From contig JASANH010001389.1 of NCBI GenBank assembly GCA_030248295.1, forward strand, positions 186,001 to 250,000: DNA of 64,000 nucleotides. Reading direction: 5' to 3'. How positions within the stretch are numbered: the stretch's first letter is position 1; each line of letters begins with the position of its first letter. Below the pieces are notes generated by a model, which was not told the origin of the DNA, did no database searches, and worked only from the letters and a program-made list of their open reading frames with translations. The DNA comes from Mesodorylaimus sp. YZB2_4 (lineage: Eukaryota > Nematoda > Enoplea > Dorylaimida > Dorylaimidae). Below, piece by piece: positions 1 to 10,622 of this stretch. Both the position numbers and the translations under genes were made by a program.

Positions 1-1969
1 GAAATTTTGTTCTCGGTTACCAGAACCATCGAAGCGAACTTTACCTGATTGACCTGAATGCGAATGTCTTTTACAGTATGGTGTACTGATACAGTCTGGC
101 CAGTATCAACCTAAAAAGCAGGATTTCACTCACCTTTGAACTCAATATTCTTCGCACTATCGATGACGTCATGTGATGATGCAATCCTGGATGTTTTCAA
201 TGTGAGGTTGAGTGCCAGGGCGTACAAATAAAGCGCGTCGTGCAAATACGGACTAAGCGTGAAGCCCTGCAATCCAAAGCTTATACGACCGAGGCCTGGC
301 GGCTTGGAGGATGAGGTGCATCAAATCTCCGACTGAAGGCTTATGAGGATTGAAGGAGCTCGAAATCTCCTCCTCCTGTCCCTCAATGCTAGGTCATGAT
401 CACTTACCATTGCATCCCTTCTAATGCCGCTTCGATCATCCGGGAACTTTGAGTTTTTGGCTTTCTCAATAACCTCTCTCCTGAATGATTTCCAGTTTTC
501 ACTTGATTCAGTCATGATCTAAAATCCTCAAACTTTAGCAAGCTTCCCTGAATAAAACCTATTCCATACAAATATGGTCTTCTGAAATGCTGGATCAGGG
601 AAGTTCTGGCTATCCAAGTGTTCCTCCGCTTGATCGTGGTGGCGGTCACTGTCAAAAAACTGGACGATGACATAAATGAACTCCCGACTGGCTATGTGCT
701 TCTGGTAAGCAATGTTCATAAATTGCTCCATGTGTTCAATGTGCTCAAAGCAAAGAACGCATGCTGAAAAAAACGCCTAAATCAACAGCGAGGGTCTGTC
801 TGATAAGGTTAAGCCATACTTCTGGTCATGGTCATCATCCTGTCCAAGAAGGTGACAACGTCTGAATCAGTGAGCTCCGATTCAGTTGAGTTGCTATACA
901 CGATGTTTGATGAGGAGTGCATCTCTTCGAAACTTTCCATGGCGTCCCGGCACTGATGCCTTTTTGGATCGCTCGAGTAGAACTGAGCTATTCGATGCCA
1001 TTTGGCATATTGGAGAAATTCTTCGAGAGCTCGGGCTGTCCTGAAAAAAAACATAACCTCGCCATATTATTCTTGGTTAATCACTGGAATTCTTACCGAG
1101 CGGGCGAATGAGCGAGGCTAATTCGAGCAGGGAACCGTTTCGAGTCGATCAAATTGAGAGGATTCGATGCCCATGCAATGACAGGTACATCGTATCTTTT
1201 TCCAATCACGGCCGAGACTAAGGCGGCTGAAAATTAACTAACAATGTTGCACTCCGAACTGATCACCTTGTAAGGTGCCCACAGTCATAACAAGGTGGCT
1301 CCAGCATGATTCGTATCCTCTCATGCTTCATTGCGTCGATCAGAAATGCAGTGGCCATTGTCTCGTTGCAATTGTCAATATGCCAGGTCAAGCTGAAAAC
1401 CAACGCTTGCGTCTTCTCAATAGCAGTATCAATGGGCTTCTTACTTCCACGTGGTTCCAGGCAGCAAGTGGTCTTTTTGTATCCGGTCTAAAGACATTTG
1501 AATGGCACCGATAGCCGCGTCTAGGTAGGCTTTATTAGGGAGCAGGAAACCAATGCGGATATCCTGGTTTCGGGTGGCATTAAAGGTCATGGCTGAAAAG
1601 GAGGGCAAGGAATGGCGCGATGGAACAAGTGTCCAACACCCTCTTCCCTCTTACCTTCCTCATACGGTCGGCTGCTGAACATTGCAGCAAGTGACGAATG
1701 ATCGCCCCCATGCGCATTCAGGCCGCCTGAAACGCATGGTCTGATACTCTGGGATGACAGTTCATTGCTAGGACGCTAGCAGACTTAGGATTCACCTGAC
1801 ACCAATTTTATATCTTACCTTCGCTAGAAGCGTGGCTGCTATAGATGCTCTGCGGAACCTGTAACTCGTATCCATTTGCAAATTCTACATCGCTATTTTC
1901 GTAATAGGTGGCCGTAATGGAGACCAAGTGGCCAAGAATCACCAGCAGCATACTGTGTCTAGGAGCCAT
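1..1969 (-). CDS. Receptor-type guanylyl cyclase, extracellular ligand-binding part (partial)
   Basis: N-terminal part of a membrane receptor with an ANF-receptor (periplasmic-binding-like) ectodomain; the transmembrane, kinase-like and cyclase parts would lie beyond base 1. Exons read on the minus strand: 1969-1819 (signal peptide, MLLVILGHLVSITA), 1592-1445, 1392-1283, 1226-1097, 1040-820, 763 to about 550, about 515-398, one ending at 134, and 53-1. Family-typical stretches are FLLPNKAYLDAAIGAIQ, DNCNETMATAFLIDA, VPVIAWAS, ALEEFLQYAKWHRIA, SPYLHDALYLYALALN and KVRFDGSGNR. Most phases close; the joins near 1283 (a weak GTGGGC donor), 550 and 300 are uncertain. An in-frame ATG also lies at 2005, but 1969 puts the hydrophobic core nearer the start. 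Other class C or natriuretic-type receptors share this fold, so the cyclase assignment rests on overall similarity and is not proven in this window. Confidence 0.6.
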
Positions 1970-2005
1970 GGCTGCCGCGTGTGCACACTTCGATGTCTTA
2001 CCCAT

Positions 2006-4249
2006 CAAGTCCTCCACGTATCAACATTCTCATTGGTTAAAACGAGCTTGCTTATAATCCTCCACATGCGTCATTCCATTCAGACCTCTTCGAACTAACT
2101 TTATACTATAGTTCATAATCTGACGTGGAACTGTGTCGCTTCAGTTCGAGGGCTGCGTGCACCCTGGAAGACATCCCGCCATGACTGTCCTCCTGCTGTG
2201 CAGTGTTTTCGTCTTGGAGCATGCGTCATTCTGATCATGCGTCTAATTCGCACGTAACCCACATACGAGCATGCGTGCCCCTCCATGCGTACACTGCACT
2301 CCTGGACATGCTAGCCCCCTTGCAATGTCCCGGCACGTACTTAAAATGCATGAAACGCCAAAGAGCAGAGCCCTTAAGATGAAGCTTTATGATCGCAACC
2401 CACCTACATAGAAATACAGTATGCATAATCATAGGAACCAGCCACTAACACACACACACCGCTTAAGGGGTGGCCATAGAATTTATGTTTTGACACTTTC
2501 AAATTAAGCGAAAAGCCGCAAATAGCCACTGGAGTACACTCGGTGCTAGGAATGACCAAAATGCTTCAGGCTTAACATTTGAAAGTTACTGTTTGGGTGG
2601 AAAAGTACAAACGCATTCCAACAGGCATTGTTGCATTGCACTATTGTATTGGACGCAAAGGCGCTCGTTTTGACTTGAAACAGTTTTCATAAAATGAAAA
2701 ATCAGCTTTTGATTGAAGCCAGTTTTGCAAAGTATTACAATTTGAAAATATTTATGCTGGTCATCTTGAAAAGGAGGAACGTGTATTTGATGGCTAGCGG
2801 CCAAAAGTAAATACATTTTGGCCGTGACCAATTGAATCTATTTTATGCAATGAACCTTTTTGAGTAGCCCTTTACCAAAACAGGGTACATTCGCACAACG
2901 CACGGGGTCGAAAATTTTGGAGATTTCCAAGCGAGTAAGGGTGCGCGATTGAAAAACGATTCAACGGCTCGTGAAGCGTGAAGTTCTCCAACCGGTCGCC
3001 TTATTTTTCTCCTATTTTCGAACACGGCATTCGCATCATGCATCTCGCCCATATGCTCCCTCTTCCTCCCACTACGTGTAAATATAGCAGACGACGGATG
3101 CATGGTTGGTGATCGTCAATAGGGACGACAAACGTGACATTTTCGGGTATAAATTGAAGAGTTTTTCAACGAACCAGTAGACCTTCCTTTCAAAATCGGA
3201 CCATTGCAACCGAGTTCAAGTTTGACTTTTTCTCTTAAAAATTCTTCTTTCCAACGCAACAGCGGACGAGTCTAGTGAAGACCAAGTGTGACCACTGTCG
3301 GGGTTAAGAGTGTAAATAGACGCATTTCACTCACCTTGACTACAGGGACTGGGTTTGGGAGGGCCACTCTGTAATTGGCTTTGGATGACGAGGGATTGGG
3401 GAGTGATGCTGGGCCACAGGAGTGTCATGTCAAGGTCTGATGTGCGGCCTTGCCATTGTAGGAAGCCCTACTTCTCATATTTCCTATTCTTCACCTAATT
3501 CGGGCCAAGTCTTAGTTATTTCGCAAACTGAGGTAAAAACATTCGGCCGCGCCTTTTCACTTTCGTGCGCTCATATTCGTAAGATCACGCTCGGTTTATC
3601 AGATCCGAGACGCGAAAAGGGAAAACGAACCTTGTTGCTGGCCGATACAGCCCATGGGCCAACCCAAACGAGCAATACCTGGACTGGAAATCGCTTTTTC
3701 TCATTCGTCCATTATGCGAATTTTGAAAAATGTCGCGCTGCCCATACGCTACCTTTATTATGTAGAAGGTGGCAGTCATTTTACGCAATTTGTGAAGCGT
3801 ACCAACATCAGCCCAATCCCATATTTGTATATGCGCGCTGAGCTGAGTATACAAACTGGATTTGTTTTCTTTTAAAAAACTAGGCTTTGGTGTTGACAGC
3901 GACGTACAATTGTACTTTGTCTACAAAAAAGGAAAATCTTGGTCGGCATCGCCCTTTTTCTACTACGTCTCTGCCACCACTGTTCATGCTGGCTTCAACC
4001 AAGCGGACACAAACAACTGTGAAAACCGGCTTCTTTAAAATCGTGCTCATCCCTCCATTGTGCGAAGGTGACGTAACACAAGTAGTTGCTCACTAAAAAT
4101 TCGACCTTGGTTTGAACTGTTCGACTGACAGGCTTATTTTGTGCGGCTTACGCTCACACAGTCAGTGCTGCACCTCGATTTACTTCAGGCGAGGCACAAG
4201 TTGCTAATATGTGATTTCGGGATCGTCAGAAGGAGCTGTCGGACAAACA
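2006..4249. other. Intergenic region, nothing convincing
   Basis: Lies between two divergent genes (receptor cyclase leftward, peroxidase rightward), so it should carry both promoters. Open frames at 3422-3841 (+) and 3585-3854 (-) overlap each other, have no domain-like composition and no matching splice partners. There is a short CA run near 2452-2460. I see no RNA gene or recognisable mobile element. Confidence 0.5.
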
Positions 4250-7200
4250 ATGCGCTTGTCATTTTGGCTCGGTTTTGTATTATCCGTGTGTTTCGTTGAT
4301 GTGGTTTCAAGCTCCCCCCAACCAAATGTAAGTATGATATGGGACTGTGTGATAAAAGGAGGGACCTTGAGTATAAGGCTGGTCAATGTCGTCTTGACCC
4401 CTTCACGGCGCCACACGTGAGACAATCTGATGTATCATGCTCTGGGTTTTCTATGTGAACTCCATCAGTCCCTCCAAATCGCTACGTAATAGGATCATAC
4501 ACAACCTTCCCACGCGGTGCGCGATGGATCAGGCATGCGTGACGAAATGATAGGTGACAGTGCAGGACATGCGTGCATGGATTATTGGCTTGCTTGTGTT
4601 TGTGGCTGGAATAGTCACGACAGCATAGACGGCATAGCTATATAAATGCCACAACCGAATGTGAGTATGATATGGGCTGTATGGGCATGTGTGCTACAAG
4701 GAGTGAGCCTAACAATGTCTGTGGCTATGCTGTCGTTCTGTATAAGTAAGGTGGGGTCGACTTTAGCCATCGACAGTTTCGCTTCAGGCCGGTGAAGTTA
4801 GACCATCTAGTGATCGTGCCCTAGTTGTCCAAGTCTGAACGACCATGTTCACAGATCAAGCAGGGCACACATGCACAGGCACTATTTCTTCCACTTCTCC
4901 TCTTTCTGCTTCGCTTCACTAAAATGCCTATTCCCACAAAAAACCAATTCTTGACTGCGCACACTGATTACCATCTTTCACGTTCAAGTCACACGGATCG
5001 ACACCCATTTATTATCCAACTCGTCAATGCCATATTTGGGTGCATATGGGCAAGTCACTTCCTACAACTCACCCCATCTAATTCACATCGGCAGTCCCTT
5101 TCATCCTCTCTTCCAATCCGTGAAAATACTCTAATAGGTTTTAACAAGCAGCTAGAAGCCCATTTCGTAATCGGATTGCTCACGTGAACAGATCGAGTGC
5201 TTAAATTGGAACCGGTTTGATTCATTTTTAGTGCCAATATTAGACTCTTGTGGCAAGTTTAGTTCATAAGTGAGAAAGATGCGGGTGAGGACGACAGCCT
5301 GTATTATCTCGCGATCTACGCACGAGTGTACGCCCTGCACCTGTCAGAGATACCTGAATGAAAAAGTCGTAAAACATCGGGAATGAATGTGTGACAAACA
5401 TGTTTAGGGACCGGTGCGCAAAATTATTTATCCCCATGCACGTTAGAAGTGTCATGGCGGGCTGTACATACCTACTAGATCCTTACTACCAATTCCTAGT
5501 GAGAGCAAAAGACTTATGGGTACAATAGACCCGGGGGAGATGTTAGGACGCATGAATTAGGCAGTGGAACGTGAAGCATACCAGGGAGTCGCACTTATAC
5601 CGCAGGAGCTATGTATGAAGCCCATCAGGTGTGATTTACAAATTCACTTGCCATGGTCCCAGTTCTGGTATGGCTATACACTAATTGGGGTATGTTGCAG
5701 GTTTTGTCAGATGGAAAACAACATGGGCTTTATATTTGGATATACTTAAAAGATGGAACCGATCTGGGGCTGGTCATGCGTCAGATGGCCAAATTGCAAA
5801 GTTATGTTGACCAAGTGTGCCCGACCTCCACGTGTCATCAGACGGACAGGGACCAGTATGACGACCAAGTGTTGGCTGGAGTCGGGTTTGGCTATGATTG
5901 TTACACGCAGGTAAGCACACTGCAGAGTGGACTGGGAGTGCTGGTAATCCACTTGCCACCAAAGAGGCTATTGAATGATCCCGCCTTAAGTGGTCATTTG
6001 TCTGTGATACCTGGTACAGGTGACTCAGAATTAGAATTTGGGGCTTGGGCACTTAAGTACGACTAAGAAACCACTCGTCTTCAAAGACAGGACAAGGTTA
6101 CGCCCTTAAACTCACACGTGCAGTCAAGCATATGTAGTCCGCTTACAGTTTGTGGTCCTTCGTCTTTAGGCAGTTGCCAACAATCGCCTCCAGAATTATA
6201 CTTTACAAACGAGGCAAGGATTCTCGGGCAGCATGCCCAACTCAGGTGGGTACTCGTACCTCCGATTGCAGACTGTAGACATGACATCTCGTCATGGTGA
6301 TTGCAGGAGGCGATATTTTCATTCATGCAAAGTCAAACAGTCTTAGCAAACTTTTCGAACTGACCCAATTGATACAGAAGAATTTGCCCGCCGAAGCACT
6401 AGCTGACTTTACAGACACGTACGGGTTCGTGTACAAGGAAGGTCGCGATTTGAGTGGTTTCATTGACGGTGAGATGAAGAAACGTTTGTTTAGTCTGGCC
6501 TGGCTTCAAAAAAGATGCCGTGTCGCTGTGGTTACAGGAACAGAAAATCCGAGCCATTCGGACAGATTCGCTATTGCGGTGGACCCTGAGACAAATGGGA
6601 GCTATTGTGTAAGTAAACACAGGGTTGCATTGCAGTTTGTCATCCCACGCCCTTACACTTGGCGCTGGGGCCACAAATCCCCCCCCCCCCCCCATATGGG
6701 CCTCTTTGAAATCTCATCACCTCCGCATACCACGTTAGGATTTATACAGTAATCGTCAGAGCAAGTCATGGCTATCTGGCGATGGGTATCCATACACTGA
6801 CAGCTATATTTTCCTCACAGCTTACGCAAACATGGGTTCATCACATGGACTTTATTGCGACCCAGCCAGGTAAGCCCATTCGTCTTAGATACTGCCATTG
6901 TGAATGACTTACTCCTTCAGCGTCAACTTTGGAAAGCTTCGTCGGTCGCAAAATGGCTGATAGTGCCGAATTGCAAAACAAATCCGCGTCGTCACACGTT
7001 GCTCGGATGACTTCAGGTGAGTGCAGCTAACCATCCTCTCCTGGGAGTAACTCCTCAGCTGACACCTCCCTTTCTCGCAGGGCCTTCATTCAAAGCCAAG
7101 AAACCAGTAGAGATCTATCGCCAGTCCATGCCTTATGGAACAGTGGGCAAGGATGCTGGCTTGTTCTTCATCGCCTTCGCATCCAGTACCAATAATTTCG

Positions 7201-7514
7201 ACTACATGCTCAGTCGTATGACTGGCAAGACGGAAGAGGATTCGGACGACATCATGCGCCTATCTCGTTGCGTGTCTGGCAACTATTGGTATTTCCCATC
7301 CATTCAGGAACTTGATCGACTGCAAAACTCGGTTCCTGGCGCTGGCGCTCTCTTTCGTCCAAACAGACCGAGATTATCGCCCACTCTTGTAATGTCACCC
7401 AAGAAAAGCGAGCCCCGAGCATCCCCGGAATCTGGTTCTGGTTCGACTGTGTCGACAGAATGTATCTCACAAGTTCTAATGATCTGTCTCGGCTTATTGG
7501 CACTTTTTCAGTGA
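4250..7514 (+). CDS. DyP-type (YfeX-like) heme peroxidase, secreted and probably GPI-anchored
   Basis: Predicted dye-decolorizing peroxidase, a heme enzyme that uses hydrogen peroxide to oxidise bulky substrates. Exons 4250-4327, 5701-5910, 6170-6245, 6307-6468, 6538-6608, 6821-6869, 6921-7016 and 7081-7514 join in frame to 391 residues. Residues 1 to about 22 form a signal peptide (RLSFWLGFVLSVCFVDVVSS). DyP hallmarks follow in order: VLAGVGFGYD, SGGDIFIHAK, the GFIDGTENP motif with distal Asp at about 175, SSHVAR with the proximal heme His at about 241, and YRQSMPYGT with the distal Arg at about 261, then the C-terminal GLFFIAFA and YWYFPSIQEL blocks. Spacing resembles bacterial YfeX. The end (SGSGSTVSTE then CISQVLMICLGLLALFQ) looks like a GPI-attachment signal. 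The exon ending at 6468 splits the catalytic GxxDG motif. Intron 1 is 1.37 kb. The family is mainly bacterial and fungal, so an animal copy suggests horizontal transfer (inference). Confidence 0.85.
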
Positions 7515-7673
7515 CAGGCTTTAGATCTTGTACATGAATATGGACTAGAGAAATTGTGATTTGTAAATTATGATTTAGTGAGTTGGCTAAAAAAGTTGCT
7601 GTAGGCCCACAAAACATAAGACGTAGCTTTCAGTGTATCAGATCAAAGGAGCACCCATAAATTCACAACACTC

Positions 7674-10309
7674 CTATTCTTCACTTTTCTCATCTTCATC
7701 CCCTCTAAATATTCTCGGATTGCAGAAACTCATTTTCAACTGCGCACGACTCGGATACAAGGCTGGCCAATTGTTGAAAAACGGTTTGAGTGCACTTGGA
7801 ATCATGACCAATTTGTTCTGAAAAATGACAGTGTAAAACGACACGGATTTGAACAAGTGCTCAAAAAGTACCTTTTTCTGATGCTGCTCCATGACGGCGA
7901 TAAGTAATCTGGATGCGGCGCACGCTGTCCCATTGATAGTGTGTACGAACCGCGTCTCGCCAGACGCAGTTCTGTACTTCGTGCCGAGCCTCCTCGACTG
8001 GTAGTCCGTGCAGTTCGATGCACTTGAGATCTGCAATGCAAGTGTGACAATATCTGCGACTCACAAGCCCATGGCTTACCTCTCCAAAGATATCTCTCCC
8101 CGGCATCCACGCTTCGATATCGAATTTGCGATAGGCGGGGGCACCTAGCTCCCTCGTTGGCATATCGAGAAGCCTGCAACAGGCGACCTCTATTGTATTG
8201 TAGCTCTCATAGGGAACCGTCGAAATTCGAGCATGCCCTGAAACCCAGTTCCCCCCAGTAAAAACAGAGACGGCTCTACCTACGAGTCTGTGTCAATGAG
8301 GGATGCGACTGGTGGAGCTTTTGCACCGAAAAACCCAGGAATCAATCGGACCTGATCCATGACTGAAACATTATCCTGACGAGTAATGCAGAAGATCAAT
8401 TGCCAGATAAGCCTCTACAAACGTATCTGGAGAAGGCGAGGGTGCAGTATACCACCAGAACATTACGTGTCATGGGTGCCAACCGACGTCGAGTTTTAGT
8501 CTGCATCCTTGTTTCACTGCATTTGGGGTGGAGACCAGGCGATCTTGCTGATCGTTTCCTCGAACGTCAGAGACATGTCTGTGAGCGATAATCGATTTGG
8601 TACGGCTTTTGCACCTCTTGAATTCGTGCTCCATTCCCGCCACCACCGTCTTGCACGCCTGGAGTGTATAGCGTCTGCCTCTCACGCCAGGTGCACATTA
8701 ACTGGTGAGTGTTCGAATCGCGGCTGGGTAGACCATTTTGCGTACGCTGTGTCCCGTCACCCTCGAATGTGCATCCGTGTTTTGTGATGTGGTAAAGCAT
8801 GAACATGAAGATGAAGAGAGGACAACATGACACACTCGCTCCCCACCTTATCCTGGGTACGATAGCACTCATGTTGCTCACTGTCAGTGTCGCTGGCGTG
8901 GCTGAAGCGAGCCGCCTTGGGTGGTGTAGCGGTCAAGGCGTCTGCTACAGTTTGCTCTGCCACAGTTCGATTCCCAGCTGTTAGAGAGCGTGGTGCAGTG
9001 GACACCCCACTCCTAAACCGACAAACGAGGAGAGGTTGTGCTGTGCACGAGTTCTTCGAGTCCACGGGTCACGTATGATCAAGACAGCGGGCAGTGCAAC
9101 CATCCGATAGGCGCACGGGAGAGGATGCGACCGACCACAGCCGGTGCGACATGAATACATGACTGAAGCAAGGCAAGTCTTTCGAGTGGTTGACGTCTCC
9201 CAGCCAGGGGAGATCGATAATCCTCTCACACTCGCCATGGTCCGCACGAGAGGCCAGCAATACAGTTCCTTGTGCCCGTTCCAGTCATTTTTGGACTGCC
9301 CAGCACTCGATACCCGAAAACGGTCCAACCCATCTTACCTATAATGTAGCTCCAGGCCGTCGTAGATCTCTTTCTGAATCTTCACAAATTCCTGCAGCAT
9401 CTTCTCGCTCTCGTTCACATCGTCCACAGTCACGGCGAACATTTCCACTTTGGTGAACTCGTGCACTCGATACACACCCTTCCATATTTTGCCTCTGGCC
9501 ACTTCGGGTCGATAGCATCGAGTGACAGTCACGAATTTCTTCGGCAACGTATCGTCGCTATCGAACACTCGTTTCTCCAAATACGATGCCACGCCCATTT
9601 CTCCAGTTCCAGATAAGCAATAATCCGGGCTATTCTTGACATTGTACACAATATTTAGGTCCGTCCTCGACACCAGTCCACAATTTCCAGGCACTCTGAC
9701 ATTCAGAATATCTGGCACTTGTATCAATTCAAAATCGTGCTTATCTTGAACAATCGATAATGAATAATCGATCAACGCTTTCTCCAATAACGATAAATTA
9801 TCGTAGAGGACGTAGGCCTTCTCGCCAGCCACGTTCGAAAAGTCCAAACTCCCGAATCTGATCGCTCGTAACATAAGTGCGATCTGCTCGGCCGAATGTG
9901 CTTGGAAATTGTGCATATCCGCTTTGTCTCCACTCACTTGCACCAAACGTGCATTCGACTCATCACCGATCGGCGAGTCGGGATGAGTTCGATTAGGCAG
10001 GGCCAAACACGCCTCCCACAATTCGTCCCACATTCGTTTCAGTTGCATTGGCTTGATCGAAGCTGGTTGACTGGCGTAGTGGCCATCAGTAAGAATTGGG
10101 TACAGTTGATTCCATAAATTGTGCACACGATCGATATCCCCCATTTGCTTCCGATTCGCAATATTGGCCCGAATCGATTCCAAATTTGCTACATCTAGAA
10201 TATAATCGAAGTCTAATTCAGGACGATCTGCGCCAATGCTTATTGAAAATCGACGAAAATTGAGAGCAGAACGATATCGATTTATGAATCGAAGTGATCG
10301 CGAAATCAT
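7674..10309 (-). CDS. SARS2: Mitochondrial seryl-tRNA synthetase
   Basis: Charges mitochondrial tRNA-Ser. Four exons (10309-9339, 8173-8080, 8030-7872, 7817-7674) join in frame to 455 residues, a little shorter than the roughly 520 of vertebrates. The first ATG at 10309 opens a basic, Arg-rich presequence ([18 protein letters not shown]) suited to mitochondrial import; an earlier in-frame GTG at 10348 is not needed. Class II synthetase motifs are clear: [20 protein letters not shown] (motif 2), [31 protein letters not shown] and [18 protein letters not shown] (motif 3, with the ATP-binding Arg). The 1.16-kb intron between exons 1 and 2 is filled with repeat-like DNA. It lies 313 bp from PTCD3, on the same strand, and both products act in mitochondrial translation. 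Confidence 0.93.
8640..9260. repeat. Repeat-derived DNA in the SARS2 intron
   Basis: Two pieces stand out. Around 8655-8740 is a tRNA-like stretch (TAGCGTCTGCCTCTCACGCC, then a B-box-like GTTCGAATCGC) that resembles a tRNA-Glu-derived SINE head. Around 9185-9245 is a stretch (GTTGACGTCTCCCAGCCAGG through ACTCGCCATGG) that recurs in reverse orientation at about 46015-46075 inside the hAT-like element. The surrounding frames on both strands are open only by chance. Confidence 0.45.
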
Positions 10310-10622
10310 GGCTGAAACATCAACTCGTCTGATCACGATTTCGCGCACACCGCATCGACATACTCATCGGACAATCCAGGACAGAATCATTGCAACCCTG
10401 GTCATACCAATAAATCGCCATGGACCATACTGAGGAAAAGACCTGCCCCACATCCCCTCGGTCTAAGACCACGACACTGGGTCATATCTACTTATAGTAC
10501 CCGCCTATGGCCTCGTCCCAAATCCACTTTACAACATTAGGCTTCCGACCAAAGACCAAATCAAGACATCCCACAAATTTACACATTTCTATTCTTTCTT
10601 CAGCAAAAACAAAAAATTCACA
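10310..10622. other. SARS2-PTCD3 spacer
   Basis: This 313-bp gap must hold the 3' end of PTCD3 and the 5' region of SARS2, both minus strand. No AATAAA on the coding strand was found. It is short for two independent genes, though not as short as a classic nematode operon spacer. Confidence 0.4.

Noticed and set aside
3422..3841. 139-residue plus-strand open frame
   Set aside because: It overlaps an equally open minus frame, has no domain or signal peptide, and shows no splice sites in phase.
6469..6537. Insertion of 23 residues in the catalytic GxxDG motif of the peroxidase
   Set aside because: It reads through in frame but is flanked by GTGAG and TTACAG; removing it restores GFIDGTENP, so it is an intron.
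7252..7617. Minus-strand open frame over the last peroxidase exon
   Set aside because: It is a shadow of the DyP coding exon, with no domain of its own.
10310..10348. Longer N-terminus for SARS2
   Set aside because: The extension would start at a GTG; the ATG at 10309 already gives a good mitochondrial presequence.
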